Assembly: GCA_016710075.1 (NCBI GenBank)
Contig: JADJLO010000022.1
Location: forward strand, 62,001-126,000
Reading direction: 5' to 3'
Length of the DNA: 64,000 nucleotides
DNA from: Acidobacteriota bacterium
GTDB taxonomy: Bacteria > Acidobacteriota > Blastocatellia > RBC074
This document shows positions 9,637 to 18,381 of the stretch, one piece after another. The notes beneath the pieces are model-generated. The model did not search any database. It was not told the DNA's origin and was given only the letters and a program-made list of their open reading frames with translations. How positions within the stretch are numbered: the stretch's first letter is position 1; every line of letters begins with the position of its first letter. The translations under genes and the position numbers were made by a program.

Positions 9637-11741
9637 TTTACCGCCAGCCCTTTTGCAGGTTCATTTTCAATTTGCATCGCGGACCTGAGATGATCTGCTT
9701 CAGCCGGCAGTCTGATTTCCGCAAGGGTGCCTCCGCCCTTGCATTTTGCAATCCGAAAATCAGCCATCGCCCCGTAAAAGCATTCCAGGCGTTTCTCGAC
9801 ATTTGCCAGACCCACGCCGCTCATGCGGCCTGCTTCAAGCCCGGCAGCGGTTACACCTTCGCCTGTATCCTGAACGGAGATTCGCAATCGGCTGCCCGTC
9901 AATGGATCACCAGATTCATCGAGGGATACGCAAACGAACACTTGCCCGCCATCCCTGATTGGCCCGATTCCATGTTTGATGGCATTCTCGACAAGTGGTT
10001 GAACGATCAGCGGAGGGATCAGGTGGTCTCGCAGATCCTGCGGCAGGTCGATGACGACACGCAGACGATCTTCGAATCGCTCCCGTTCGATGGCGAGGTA
10101 GGACTCGACCAGATCCATCTCATCCCCGATCGTTATCAACTCTCCGGCAGGCGCCCTGAGCACGGCTCTCAAAAGACCAGTGAGCTTGAGCAGTGTCTCC
10201 AGCGCACGCCCTGGATTTGTTTGGATCAGATACCCTATCGTCGTCAGGGCGTTGAAGAGAAAATGAGGATTGAGCTGGGCTCTCAGGGCGCGCAATTCGG
10301 CTTCGGTCGCAAGCTTGCTGATCTCTTTTTCCCTGAGGTTTCTTTCGCATCGCTCGTGAGTAACCCTTACGGCATCAATCCTTCTCGCCATCATCAGCGC
10401 CACCGATTCAAGCAATGCGAGATCATCAGAAAGTAGCTGCCGCCCCGCTGAGAGCTCTCCGATAAGCAGATTGAATCGCGGGTTTTCATGAGTCGGGATC
10501 ATGACCGTGGCGACATTTCTTCTCGACCGGTTGCCGGCAGTATCCGGGCCGGACTCGCTCTCCCTTGATATCAGTCGCACCAGCTCACTGGGCTTGACCA
10601 CTGATCCTTCGTTCAACTGGAATATTTGACCTTCCAATAAACCCTGGCTCTCTCCGGTCACAACCTTCTCATCCGATGCAATCCATCCAACATCATTCGC
10701 GGTCAGTGCCTGTTTGAGCCTCAGGCAAATCCGGTTGAGGATGTCTTCGGTACGCTCGTTCGATGCAGCCGTCATTGCAAGCTCGTCACGCAGTTCCTGG
10801 TAATCGACTCGCTGCAGAATGATGGTATCCACAAACCAGGAAACCCACCGCTTCAGCAATGAATATATCAATGCCGTTCCGATCCAAAGCCCCAGAAGGG
10901 CGGCAACCGCTCGCGTATCCAGGTCACCGTTCGAATCCCTCAACCTGAACAATCGGGCCAGCACCAGAACGTATAATCCGAAAGCCATCCCGATCAAAAC
11001 AATCAGCGCCATGGCGCGCTTGAGAAAGATATCAACCAGCGCGAACCGGTAATCCTGATATAGAATCGCGACAACCAGCAGAAGCGAGGCATGATGGCCT
11101 ATCAACTCCACAAACCAGGGATTATCCCCGCTGGCATGCCTGCTGATGTGAAGCGCCGATACTGCAAATACCGCCAGTGCCACAACCCATATCGTTCGCT
11201 TCCACATCGATGAACGCCTGGCGTATACAAAAAGCGCGGCGGTGATCCCGCCGAAGCCGTATGTCAGCGACCTCAAGGCAACGCCTGAAGGCATCTCTCC
11301 GCCACTGAACGCCGCTTGAAAATGCATGACAGCCGCATAACTGCTCAGGATATATGCGGCTGAAACGATGATCAGCGATCCTGGCCGCCGCCCCAGCCAC
11401 TGACCGGCGTGCAGTACGAAGTGGACAACGACTGCCGGCAAAAAACCGAGCGAGGCGAAGACCGCCGCTTCAAACCATGCAGCCGGCTTTGCAATCTCCC
11501 AGTCCCGCACGCCGTAAATCACCAATGCGCCAAGATTCCAGATCAATCCGAGAAGCGCAGTCCCCAATAACAACCGCTCAGCCGCCGACAAAAAACCTGA
11601 CTCCCGGGCTGAAATCTCATGACTCCTGAATCCGAGCGACGAAGATCTCAGGATCATGGCAAGCAGCATCGCATAAAGAGCCGCCCCGGTGAGGAAACCG
11701 AGCAGGTTGACCAGAGCTGAAATATTATGTGGCGTCATCAT
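9633..11741 (-). CDS. LytS-like membrane sensor histidine kinase
   Basis: 702 residues. About 300 N-terminal residues form multiple membrane helices (LVNLLGFLTGAALYAMLLAM, ALVDIFLKRAMALIVLIGMA and others). A linker of roughly 200 residues resembling a GAF-type sensor follows, then a His_kinase domain with phospho-acceptor His near residue 490 in LRAQLNPHFLFNALTTIGYL. The ATPase is HATPase_c type (PLVENAIKHGIG, VQDTGEGV, GVGLANVEKRL). This class typically pairs with LytTR regulators, exactly the overlapping downstream gene. Signal unknown. Confidence 0.92.
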   Translation of the reverse strand: MMTPHNISALVNLLGFLTGAALYAMLLAMILRSSSLGFRSHEISARESGFLSAAERLLLGTALLGLIWNLGALVIYGVRDWEIAKPAAWFEAAVFASLGFLPAVVVHFVLHAGQWLGRRPGSLIIVSAAYILSSYAAVMHFQAAFSGGEMPSGVALRSLTYGFGGITAALFVYARRSSMWKRTIWVVALAVFAVSALHISRHASGDNPWFVELIGHHASLLLVVAILYQDYRFALVDIFLKRAMALIVLIGMAFGLYVLVLARLFRLRDSNGDLDTRAVAALLGLWIGTALIYSLLKRWVSWFVDTIILQRVDYQELRDELAMTAASNERTEDILNRICLRLKQALTANDVGWIASDEKVVTGESQGLLEGQIFQLNEGSVVKPSELVRLISRESESGPDTAGNRSRRNVATVMIPTHENPRFNLLIGELSAGRQLLSDDLALLESVALMMARRIDAVRVTHERCERNLREKEISKLATEAELRALRAQLNPHFLFNALTTIGYLIQTNPGRALETLLKLTGLLRAVLRAPAGELITIGDEMDLVESYLAIERERFEDRLRVVIDLPQDLRDHLIPPLIVQPLVENAIKHGIGPIRDGGQVFVCVSLDESGDPLTGSRLRISVQDTGEGVTAAGLEAGRMSGVGLANVEKRLECFYGAMADFRIAKCKGGGTLAEIRLPAEADHLRSAMQIENEPAKGLAVK

Positions 11742-11791
11742 TCGCTGGCTGCTTCATCGGAACAGCAATAACCGGTTTTATGAACAAATGA

Positions 11792-11829
11792 GGCCGGCTC
11801 TCGTTTTTATTAAAAAGTCCGAGCCGGCC
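11792..11829 (-). terminator. Hairpin downstream of the lectin-like gene
   Basis: GGCCGGCTC (11792-11800) pairs perfectly with GAGCCGGCC (11821-11829). On the minus strand the hairpin follows the stop of the gene at 11852 and is followed by a T-rich stretch (TCATTTGTTCAT). It probably separates that gene from the kinase operon. There is no uninterrupted T-tract. Confidence 0.5.
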
Positions 11830-11851
11830 ATCAAGTTAAATCCAGACAGAG

Positions 11852-12601
11852 CTATCGAGGGCTGAGCACTTTCACCTTCGCCACAAATGCCCCATTGTTA
11901 TCCTTGAGATTGCCTTCATTGACGCTCAGGAAGAGGATTCCATTATGAGGTGCGACAAATTCAGTCGAAGCTCCGATGAAGATGAAATCATCATTATCGT
12001 CACCAACCACGGCTATCAGAGCCCCCGTCGGTCTGTTGGGTAATAATTTGCGGGTATCGTTGCTGTTGATCCCTTCCGGACCTGACCGTTGATTATCGCC
12101 CAGATCGACCTCACCGGCGGCATTGATCACGACTTTCTGCCCTCGCTGAACCCTGATATCCGTGCTTGTCCAGTCCGCACCCGCCGCTACACTGACCGTC
12201 TTTTCCGCAATCACCGACCCCGAGCCCTCATCCTCCCCCACAGGAGGTTTGGCAACCGGCTCCCGCTCCCGGACAGGCCTTGTCTCAGGCACTGCCTCAG
12301 CAACAGGTGGATTCACTGCGGCCGGCTGGGCCTGCGGCTCAGCCGCGGATTTCTGAACGCCTCCCGTCTCGCCGGCTTCAAATTCAACACTCTCTACATC
12401 CTCCACCGGGATGACATACTGTGACGAATTCCCGCCGATGTAGACGACTATCGTGAATTTCCTCTGACCATATGAAACTACTTTTCCTTTCAATATGGTG
12501 CCGTCTTTTAACTTAATCGTATCTGCTGAGGCGACTATTCCCGCCAGCATGATGATCACCACGCTGAGTATGATTCTAGTCAATAAATTTGATCTGCTCA
12601 C
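11852..12601 (-). CDS. Secreted protein with C-terminal LecA/PA-IL-like lectin domain
   Basis: 249 residues with a signal peptide (LLTRIILSVVIIMLAGIVASA). The N-terminal 35-75 region (IKLKDGTILKGKVVSYGQRK ... IPVEDVESVEFE) is a small beta motif often found in exported proteins of unknown role. A proline-rich linker (about 80-125) leads to a beta-sandwich from about 130. It resembles PA-IL-like lectins: TSTDIRVQRGQKVVINAAGE, RKLLPNRPTGALIAVVGDD, FIGASTEFVAPHNGILFLSV. Similar domains bind galactose through calcium, but ligand residues were not verified. A sugar- or surface-binding role is inferred. Confidence 0.7.
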   Translation of the reverse strand: MSRSNLLTRIILSVVIIMLAGIVASADTIKLKDGTILKGKVVSYGQRKFTIVVYIGGNSSQYVIPVEDVESVEFEAGETGGVQKSAAEPQAQPAAVNPPVAEAVPETRPVREREPVAKPPVGEDEGSGSVIAEKTVSVAAGADWTSTDIRVQRGQKVVINAAGEVDLGDNQRSGPEGINSNDTRKLLPNRPTGALIAVVGDDNDDFIFIGASTEFVAPHNGILFLSVNEGNLKDNNGAFVAKVKVLSPR

Positions 12602-12792
12602 TCCGACCTCCTGGTGAAATGCCTGCTTTTATATCTTCTAATTGTCGAGTTCAATGGGTTAACGGGCCTAGATTAGCACAAAACGATTTGGTTGACACTC
12701 ATACTGGACAAAGAAGATGAATGTCCTCTGTACTGAAATAATCCATTCATCTGGAATCTTCGCAAAGTTTATGAAGAAAAGTTAAAGCTTTC

Positions 12793-12821
12793 TTGACTAA
12801 AATAACACAGACGTCTATACT
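12793..12821 (+). promoter_or_regulatory. Sigma-70 promoter of a candidate small RNA
   Basis: TTGACT (12793-12798) and TATACT (12816-12821) are separated by exactly 17 bases on the plus strand, giving an expected start near 12828. No protein gene lies downstream on this strand; the next element is a rho-independent terminator at 13056-13089. This is the best promoter match found in the window. Confidence 0.65.
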
Positions 12822-12827
12822 CCGCTT

Positions 12828-13090
<263 letters not shown>

Positions 13091-13221
13091 ATTAATCGGG
13101 CCGGATAGCTATCCGCTCCAAAATAAAAATCAATTTCATCGTGAAAAACAACGACTCGTCCCGCGGTCAGGAACCCGAATGGAGCGGTGGCGTTTTCAAC
13201 TATGAATTTTGAGCAAAGGAT

Positions 13222-14490
13222 TCAAGGTTTGCGCGGGGTTTCAGAGCCGGCAGATTCCTGCGACTGCGAACGATAACCCATTCTGGCTCTGACAAGAAGG
13301 TCGTCTCGTTTGAGGTTGACCATGATTGAGCGATAGCTGCCATCACGGGCCTCATTGGATGAGATATAAGTGATGGTGTATTGATGTCGCAGTTCCTCCG
13401 CAATGAGTCGAAAAGCGAAGGTGGTGTTTTCGATGGTTTCAGCGCGCAGATAACGCGCCCCAGACTGCACGGCAAGCGAACGCATAAAATCGGCGGCGAT
13501 TAAATACCGGTCTCGGATGAACTGCTGAGGCTGGGAATTGACCCTCGTTGAAGGTCTCGAACCAGGGCTGATTGAAGGAGCAGCCCTCCGCTCACCACTC
13601 GTATTTTCGTTTACAGGTCCGGGGATGTTGATCAGCGCTTTTGATTTTTCTTTTCCTTCGGTTTCGACTGGAGGCTTTTGCGGTTTCTGAACATCCTGCC
13701 ACCTGAGGGATCGCCCGGTAAAGTTACGCCCACCGGGAAGAAAAACAGGTTTCATAATCGGAGCGCCGTCATTGCGCGTTTCATACTGTATCGTATAACT
13801 GATAATACCGGTTGATGCGACAAGGCCAAGAGAACTTTCAAAAGTAGCCTGTTTGCTTGCGGTGTCGACGCCATCAGTGAGAATGACAATCGCTTTGCGC
13901 CCCGGAACCCGGCTCATCTTTTCATTGATGGTCAGGTAGATTGAGTCATACAGACTGGTCATGTAGCTGCTCTTGAGTGATTTCACAGCACGTTCCAGTT
14001 CGGCCGGATCATTGGTGAACTCGCTGACAAACCGAACCTTCTCGTCGAAGGTAACAACCATCACCCGGTCACGCGGCTGGAGCTGTTTGATGAAGGCAAG
14101 CGCCGCTTTTCTTATTGCCGGCAGCTTGTTTTGCGTGCTTCGACTGGTGTCGATCAGCAGCGCCACGCTGAATGGCGACTCAATCGAAGAGAAGGTTTCA
14201 ATTTTCTGGGATGCCCCGTCCTCGTATACTGAAAAATCATTACGGTTAAGCCCGGTCACGAACCTCCCGTAGCGGTCCGTGACCACCACCGGAACCGTGA
14301 TCAGCATGGTCCCGAATTTGAATGTTGGCTGCTGCTCCTGCTGCTCGGCCTTCTCTTTCTCTTTGGTCTCCTGTGCAAAAACGCTCTGCGAGAATGCAGC
14401 GGCCAGCACCAGCAGGGCCGGCGCAATAAATTTCCAGGTTGTCGATGTCGTCGTTGTTTTCACGTAAAACATAACTGGACTTTTCATCAA
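13222..14490 (-). CDS. Secreted VWFA-related Acidobacterial-domain protein
   Basis: 422 residues, with the signal sequence within residues 17-40 (WKFIAPALLVLAAAFSQSVFA). The family-typical opening is present (MLITVPVVVTDRYGRFVTGL, NRNDFSVYEDGASQKIETFS), followed by a von Willebrand A domain with MIDAS motif DTSRS in VALLIDTSRSTQNKL and the later TDGVDT. A C-terminal block ITYISSNEARDGSYRSIMVN ends ...RARMGYRSQ, typical of the TIGR03436 family. VWA domains bind metal ions and protein partners; the partner here is unknown. Two further members lie at 31788 and 48703. Confidence 0.88.
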   Translation of the reverse strand: MMKSPVMFYVKTTTTSTTWKFIAPALLVLAAAFSQSVFAQETKEKEKAEQQEQQPTFKFGTMLITVPVVVTDRYGRFVTGLNRNDFSVYEDGASQKIETFSSIESPFSVALLIDTSRSTQNKLPAIRKAALAFIKQLQPRDRVMVVTFDEKVRFVSEFTNDPAELERAVKSLKSSYMTSLYDSIYLTINEKMSRVPGRKAIVILTDGVDTASKQATFESSLGLVASTGIISYTIQYETRNDGAPIMKPVFLPGGRNFTGRSLRWQDVQKPQKPPVETEGKEKSKALINIPGPVNENTSGERRAAPSISPGSRPSTRVNSQPQQFIRDRYLIAADFMRSLAVQSGARYLRAETIENTTFAFRLIAEELRHQYTITYISSNEARDGSYRSIMVNLKRDDLLVRARMGYRSQSQESAGSETPRKP

Positions 14491-14585
14491 AATGATTCCA
14501 GATTGTACTTGACTGGGCTTTCGGAATCAAAAGGGTTCACGCAACAATTATTACTATTCTTATCTCCGGGTTGAGTTGAAAAATC

Positions 14586-15395
14586 ATGTCGCTTGAATAC
14601 GCAATAGAATATCACTGCCAAGTAAGAAGAAACCAAGGCGAAGCATCAATCAGGATGCTGGCCAGAACCAGCGCCCTGATTTCGAGAGTGGTCTCGGAGA
14701 CCATCGAGCAGGCGCGAATTCCGTCTGACGAGACAGTGAATTTCACGACGCGCTATGCCGGGGATCTGGAAAAAATCGAAGAGGTTTCCAGCTTCTGCCA
14801 AAATCATTGTCCGGCAGGTCTCGACATGAGCCTGACAAGCGCGGCCAAGCCGCGACTCCCGAGACAAACGGCGGAAAGCCATGAACCCCTGTTCTGCCTC
14901 GGTAGAATACGTTATCCGATTGAATCGCGTTTCGAGCACTTTGTCGCCGACAGGTTTCAGCTTATCTATGACAATTCTCCGCCTGATGAACTCCCGCAAC
15001 TGATGCGCGTGCTGCTCGATTCTGAATCTCCTTTCGATGGAGAGGTGACAAAAGAATTGAGAAGAATCACCACCTCAGACGGGCTCAGATTTTACGAGCG
15101 GCGCCTCCCGATAACCATGGTCAGAACGGCATCAAGACTGACAACCGACAATATTTTTGATCTCTTTGCGGGATTTCGCTCATCCGATGACGGAAAAACG
15201 GGCTACCAGCGCGAGCTGCCCCCATTCACATTGCCGGATTACAGTGATCTGCTTGACTCGATATTGACCAGGGATTTGGGCGTGGAAGAGATCGTCAGGC
15301 TGAGCGAAAACAGCTCGACCTATACTCAGTTTCTGAGATTCGGGCGGGCTGTCAGTCTGGCGGAGATGCTGAATGTGAGGCTGCTGCTGGATTGA
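14586..15395 (+). CDS. Conserved-looking protein of unknown function
   Basis: 269-residue soluble protein divergent from the VWFA gene. No signal peptide, membrane helix or recognised domain is seen. A CQNHC pair of cysteines lies near residue 74 and a single cysteine near residue 102. The N-terminal part (QVRRNQGEASIRMLARTSAL) is basic and helical. Codon use resembles its neighbours and the frame is open throughout, which supports a real gene. There is no basis for a function. Confidence 0.65.
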   Translation: MSLEYAIEYHCQVRRNQGEASIRMLARTSALISRVVSETIEQARIPSDETVNFTTRYAGDLEKIEEVSSFCQNHCPAGLDMSLTSAAKPRLPRQTAESHEPLFCLGRIRYPIESRFEHFVADRFQLIYDNSPPDELPQLMRVLLDSESPFDGEVTKELRRITTSDGLRFYERRLPITMVRTASRLTTDNIFDLFAGFRSSDDGKTGYQRELPPFTLPDYSDLLDSILTRDLGVEEIVRLSENSSTYTQFLRFGRAVSLAEMLNVRLLLD

Positions 15396-15428
15396 AGCGG
15401 GGTCGCTTTCCGGCAGCCGGTAAGCTTC

Positions 15429-15887
15429 TCACCTCAACTGATGAGCCAGTTCGGGTGGAGGCGCTTCCTGTCCGGTCTGGGTTTCCAGATCCCGTTTGAT
15501 GGCATCCAGGATTCCATTGATAAATTGAGTGGCTTCATTGGTTGAAAAACGCCTCGCGATTTCGAGGGCTTCGTTGATGGCCACCGTTCTTGGCGTATTT
15601 GGCTGGTGAAGGAATTCGTAGACAGCCAGTCGCAGCAGATTTCGATCGACAATGGCCATCCGGGGTATTCGCCAGTGCTCCGTGCGAATGCGAATACGTT
15701 CATCAATATCATCGAGGTGAGTGACCGTCCCCAGGACCAGTTCATTGGCGAATTCGCGGACATCGTCCGCGGCTTCCGCCATTTCCCCCCAGAAAGTTTC
15801 AACCAGTTCTTCGACTGACGGGCGAGTCACATCGTATGAAAATAACATTTGCAGCGCGCATTCACGCGCCTTGCGCCGAACACCCAT
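15429..15887 (-). CDS. nusB: Transcription antitermination factor NusB
   Basis: 152 residues, normal family length, all-helical RNA-binding factor acting with NusE in rRNA antitermination. The start at 15887 (MGVRRKARECALQMLFSYD) is the family N-terminus; a longer open frame upstream overlaps nothing recognisable and is rejected. Conserved blocks: ALQMLFSYDV, IPRMAIVDRNLLRLAVYEFL, TVAINEALEIARRFST and FINGILDAI. It follows ribH on the same strand, the common ribH-nusB order. Confidence 0.94.
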   Translation of the reverse strand: MGVRRKARECALQMLFSYDVTRPSVEELVETFWGEMAEAADDVREFANELVLGTVTHLDDIDERIRIRTEHWRIPRMAIVDRNLLRLAVYEFLHQPNTPRTVAINEALEIARRFSTNEATQFINGILDAIKRDLETQTGQEAPPPELAHQLR

Positions 15888-15990
15888 AAAATTTATTACC
15901 GAATAGATTCTGAATTCAGTTAAAGACGAAGGATGCAGCCGATATTGAACAATCTCTGACCGGTCGGTTAAGGACCGCTTGCCGAACGAT

Positions 15991-16470
15991 TCACAGTTTC
16001 CTGAAAAGGTCGGCCATTTCAACAGCAGCCATTGCAGCGTCGAACCCCTTGTTGCCGGCTTTCACCCCCGCCCGGTTAATTGCCTGTTCAACCGTATCGG
16101 CGGTGATAATTCCATAAGCAATTGGAATACCGGTCTCCATTGAAGCAGACGCCATCCCTTTTGTTACTTCCGCTGCGACATATTCGAAATGAGGGGTTTC
16201 GCCGCGGATTACCGCTCCCACGCAAATGATTGCATCATATTTACCACTTGCTGCAAGTTTTTTGGCAGTAAGCGGGATTTCAAAAGAACCGGGGACTCTC
16301 ACGAGTGTCAGATCTTTTTCCTGTGCCCCAAGCCGGATCAATGCATCCTGCGCGCCGCCAATCAGGCGGCTGACAATCAGATCGTTCCAGCGTCCGGCCA
16401 GGATGGCAAAACGCAAGCCTTCTGCTTTCAGCATTCCTTCGATAACTTGAACCATGGGGGAATTATCCAA
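15991..16470 (-). CDS. ribH: 6,7-dimethyl-8-ribityllumazine synthase
   Basis: 159 residues. Condenses 5-amino-6-ribitylamino-uracil with dihydroxybutanone phosphate in the penultimate step of riboflavin synthesis. Motifs: RFAILAGRWND (substrate loop), VRVPGSFEIPLTAKKL, ICVGAVIRGETPHFEYVAAE with the catalytic His, and IAYGIITADTVEQAINRAG. An alternative start at the Met six codons downstream (MVQVIEGML) is equally possible. The other riboflavin genes are not in the window. Confidence 0.95.
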   Translation of the reverse strand: MDNSPMVQVIEGMLKAEGLRFAILAGRWNDLIVSRLIGGAQDALIRLGAQEKDLTLVRVPGSFEIPLTAKKLAASGKYDAIICVGAVIRGETPHFEYVAAEVTKGMASASMETGIPIAYGIITADTVEQAINRAGVKAGNKGFDAAMAAVEMADLFRKL

Positions 16471-16591
16471 AATTTCTCGGAGCCCAGTATAGTGAGCAGC
16501 GTTGATGCGGTCAAGAAGATAAAAAGTTGCCCGACATTTAGTTTATTTTCCAAAGGGGGGCAAATTCTAATGCAACGTTGGAATCGGCCGG

Positions 16592-17422
16592 CTATTCACC
16601 CTTGAAATCGGGGGCTCGTTTTTCAAGGAAGGCAGTAGTTCCTTCTTTGACGTCGGAGGTGGAGAAGCATATCCCGAAGAGGGCGGATTCAAGCAGGAGC
16701 CCCTGCTCGAGGCTCATCTGCGCACCTTTATTGACTGTTTCAAGAGCGTATCTGATGGCCAGTGGAGCGAGCGAAGAGAGCCTCGCGGCAAGTCTCTCAC
16801 AATGCTCAAGCATCTCCTCCGGAGTATCCGTTATTTTATTGATCAGGTTAAGACTCAGCGCCTTTTCGGCTCCAATGGGTTCGCCGGTCAACACCAGCTC
16901 CAGCGCGCGGGATCTGCCTGCCAGGCCGGCGAGGCGGGTGAGCCCCCCGAATCCAGGCATCAGACCCGATCCGATACCGGGTCGTGAAAACATTGAATCG
17001 GACACCGCGATCCTCCATGTACAGCAAAGCGCCAGGTCCAGGCCGATGCCGCAGGCATCTCCATCGATGGCGGCGATAACCGGTTTACCAAGATCCTCGA
17101 TTGTAGAGGTCAACTTCTGAAAATCGCGGACAAATTTCAGGGCAAGCTCTGATGAGAGGGCAGACAACGATTTGTCGTCCGCCCTCATTGAGAAATCATG
17201 ACGGCCGGCGCCCGTCAGAATCACCGCCCTGATTTCCGGATCATCGCGAAGGCCATTAAACTCATCCTGCAATTTCGCGATCACCCCAGCATCCAGCGTC
17301 CTGCCTGCCCTGGCCCGGTTGAATTTGACCGAAGCGATCTGGCCGCGGCGGCTGGACCAGACCTGGCCCGAACAATCAGGATAATCAGGATAAACTGATG
17401 GATTGACATTCACTTCCGTCAT
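16592..17422 (-). CDS. Enoyl-CoA hydratase/isomerase-family (crotonase-fold) protein with altered catalytic residues
   Basis: 276 residues with the crotonase fold: AVILTGAGRHDFSMRADDKS, GKPVIAAIDGDACGIGLDLA, FSRPGIGSGLMPGFGGLTRL. Aligned by eye with classical hydratases, the first catalytic Glu (GGGCELAL) is Asp here and the second (QPEV/I) is Gly. The first oxyanion-hole segment is FSMRAD instead of FSAGAD. Hydratase activity is therefore doubtful; isomerase, another crotonase reaction or a non-catalytic role is possible. It overlaps the 3-hydroxyacyl-CoA dehydrogenase gene by four bases (ATGA), so the two are translationally coupled in fatty-acid or aromatic-acid beta-oxidation. Confidence 0.85.
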   Translation of the reverse strand: MTEVNVNPSVYPDYPDCSGQVWSSRRGQIASVKFNRARAGRTLDAGVIAKLQDEFNGLRDDPEIRAVILTGAGRHDFSMRADDKSLSALSSELALKFVRDFQKLTSTIEDLGKPVIAAIDGDACGIGLDLALCCTWRIAVSDSMFSRPGIGSGLMPGFGGLTRLAGLAGRSRALELVLTGEPIGAEKALSLNLINKITDTPEEMLEHCERLAARLSSLAPLAIRYALETVNKGAQMSLEQGLLLESALFGICFSTSDVKEGTTAFLEKRAPDFKGE

Positions 17423-18309
17423 ACCAGATTCATCGGCTTTGGATTGCGCGGATCGGAATAATCATAAAACCCGCGGCCGCTCTTGCGGCCGAAAAGACCG
17501 GCCTGCACCATGCGCTTGAGAAGTGTCGGAGGCGCGAAACGCTTCTCCTTGAAATCATCGTACATGATGTTGGCGATATAGAAGGTTGTATCAAGTCCGA
17601 CGAAGTCGGCCAGCGTCAGCGGGCCCATCGGATGATTGCATCCGAGCTTCATTCCGTTGTCGATATCGACCGTTGAGGCGAGCCCCTCTTCCAGAACCCT
17701 GATTCCATCGAGCATGTAAGGAACCAGCAGGCGGTTGACGATGAATCCCGGCTTATCGTTTGCCCTGACAACAGTTTTATCCAATGATTCGGTGAAGATA
17801 AGCGCTTCAGAGTAGATCTCATCATCGGTGAGAATCGTCCTGACAACCTCGACCAGTTTCATCAGCGGAACCGGGTTGAAGAAGTGCATGCCCAGGAACC
17901 GGCGCTGCCTCTCGGCGCTTGTCGCCGTCATCATCTCGGTGATCGATAGCGATGAGGTGTTTGAGGCGAAGATCGCCTCCGGCTTGCAGATCGAGTCCAG
18001 CTTTGCGTATGTCTCACGCTTGATCTGCAGGTTTTCAATGATGGCCTCGATGACGATATCAACGCCTGCCAGATCTTCCAGCTTCGTCGTCCCATTGATG
18101 CGGGCCATTGTCTCATCTTTTTTGGCCGCCGCGATCACCCCTTTTTCAACAAATTTGGTGAGGGATTTGTCGATGCCACTCACTCCCTTCTTAACCAGGT
18201 CTTCATTGACCTCAACAATACTTACATCGTAACCGGCTGTGGCGGCGACCTGGGCTATGCCAGCGCCCATCAATCCGGCTCCCAAAACACCGACTTTTTT
18301 GATTGCCAT
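17419..18309 (-). CDS. 3-hydroxyacyl-CoA (3-hydroxybutyryl-CoA) dehydrogenase
   Basis: 296 residues, the size of monofunctional 3-hydroxybutyryl-CoA dehydrogenases. NAD-binding Rossmann motif GVLGAGLMGAGIAQ lies at the N-terminus. The catalytic His is in FLGMHFFNPVPLMKLVEVV, and the C-terminal domain contains KPGFIVNRLLVPYMLDGIRV and GLFGRKSGRGFYDY. It oxidises 3-hydroxyacyl-CoA to 3-oxoacyl-CoA. It is first in a two-gene operon with the crotonase-fold gene. Confidence 0.93.
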   Translation of the reverse strand: MAIKKVGVLGAGLMGAGIAQVAATAGYDVSIVEVNEDLVKKGVSGIDKSLTKFVEKGVIAAAKKDETMARINGTTKLEDLAGVDIVIEAIIENLQIKRETYAKLDSICKPEAIFASNTSSLSITEMMTATSAERQRRFLGMHFFNPVPLMKLVEVVRTILTDDEIYSEALIFTESLDKTVVRANDKPGFIVNRLLVPYMLDGIRVLEEGLASTVDIDNGMKLGCNHPMGPLTLADFVGLDTTFYIANIMYDDFKEKRFAPPTLLKRMVQAGLFGRKSGRGFYDYSDPRNPKPMNLV

Positions 18310-18381
18310 TTTATTTCTCCATGAGTTAAAAAAATAATATTACAGCTTCAATTTCACTACCTGATCGCATGTTAAAAAATT

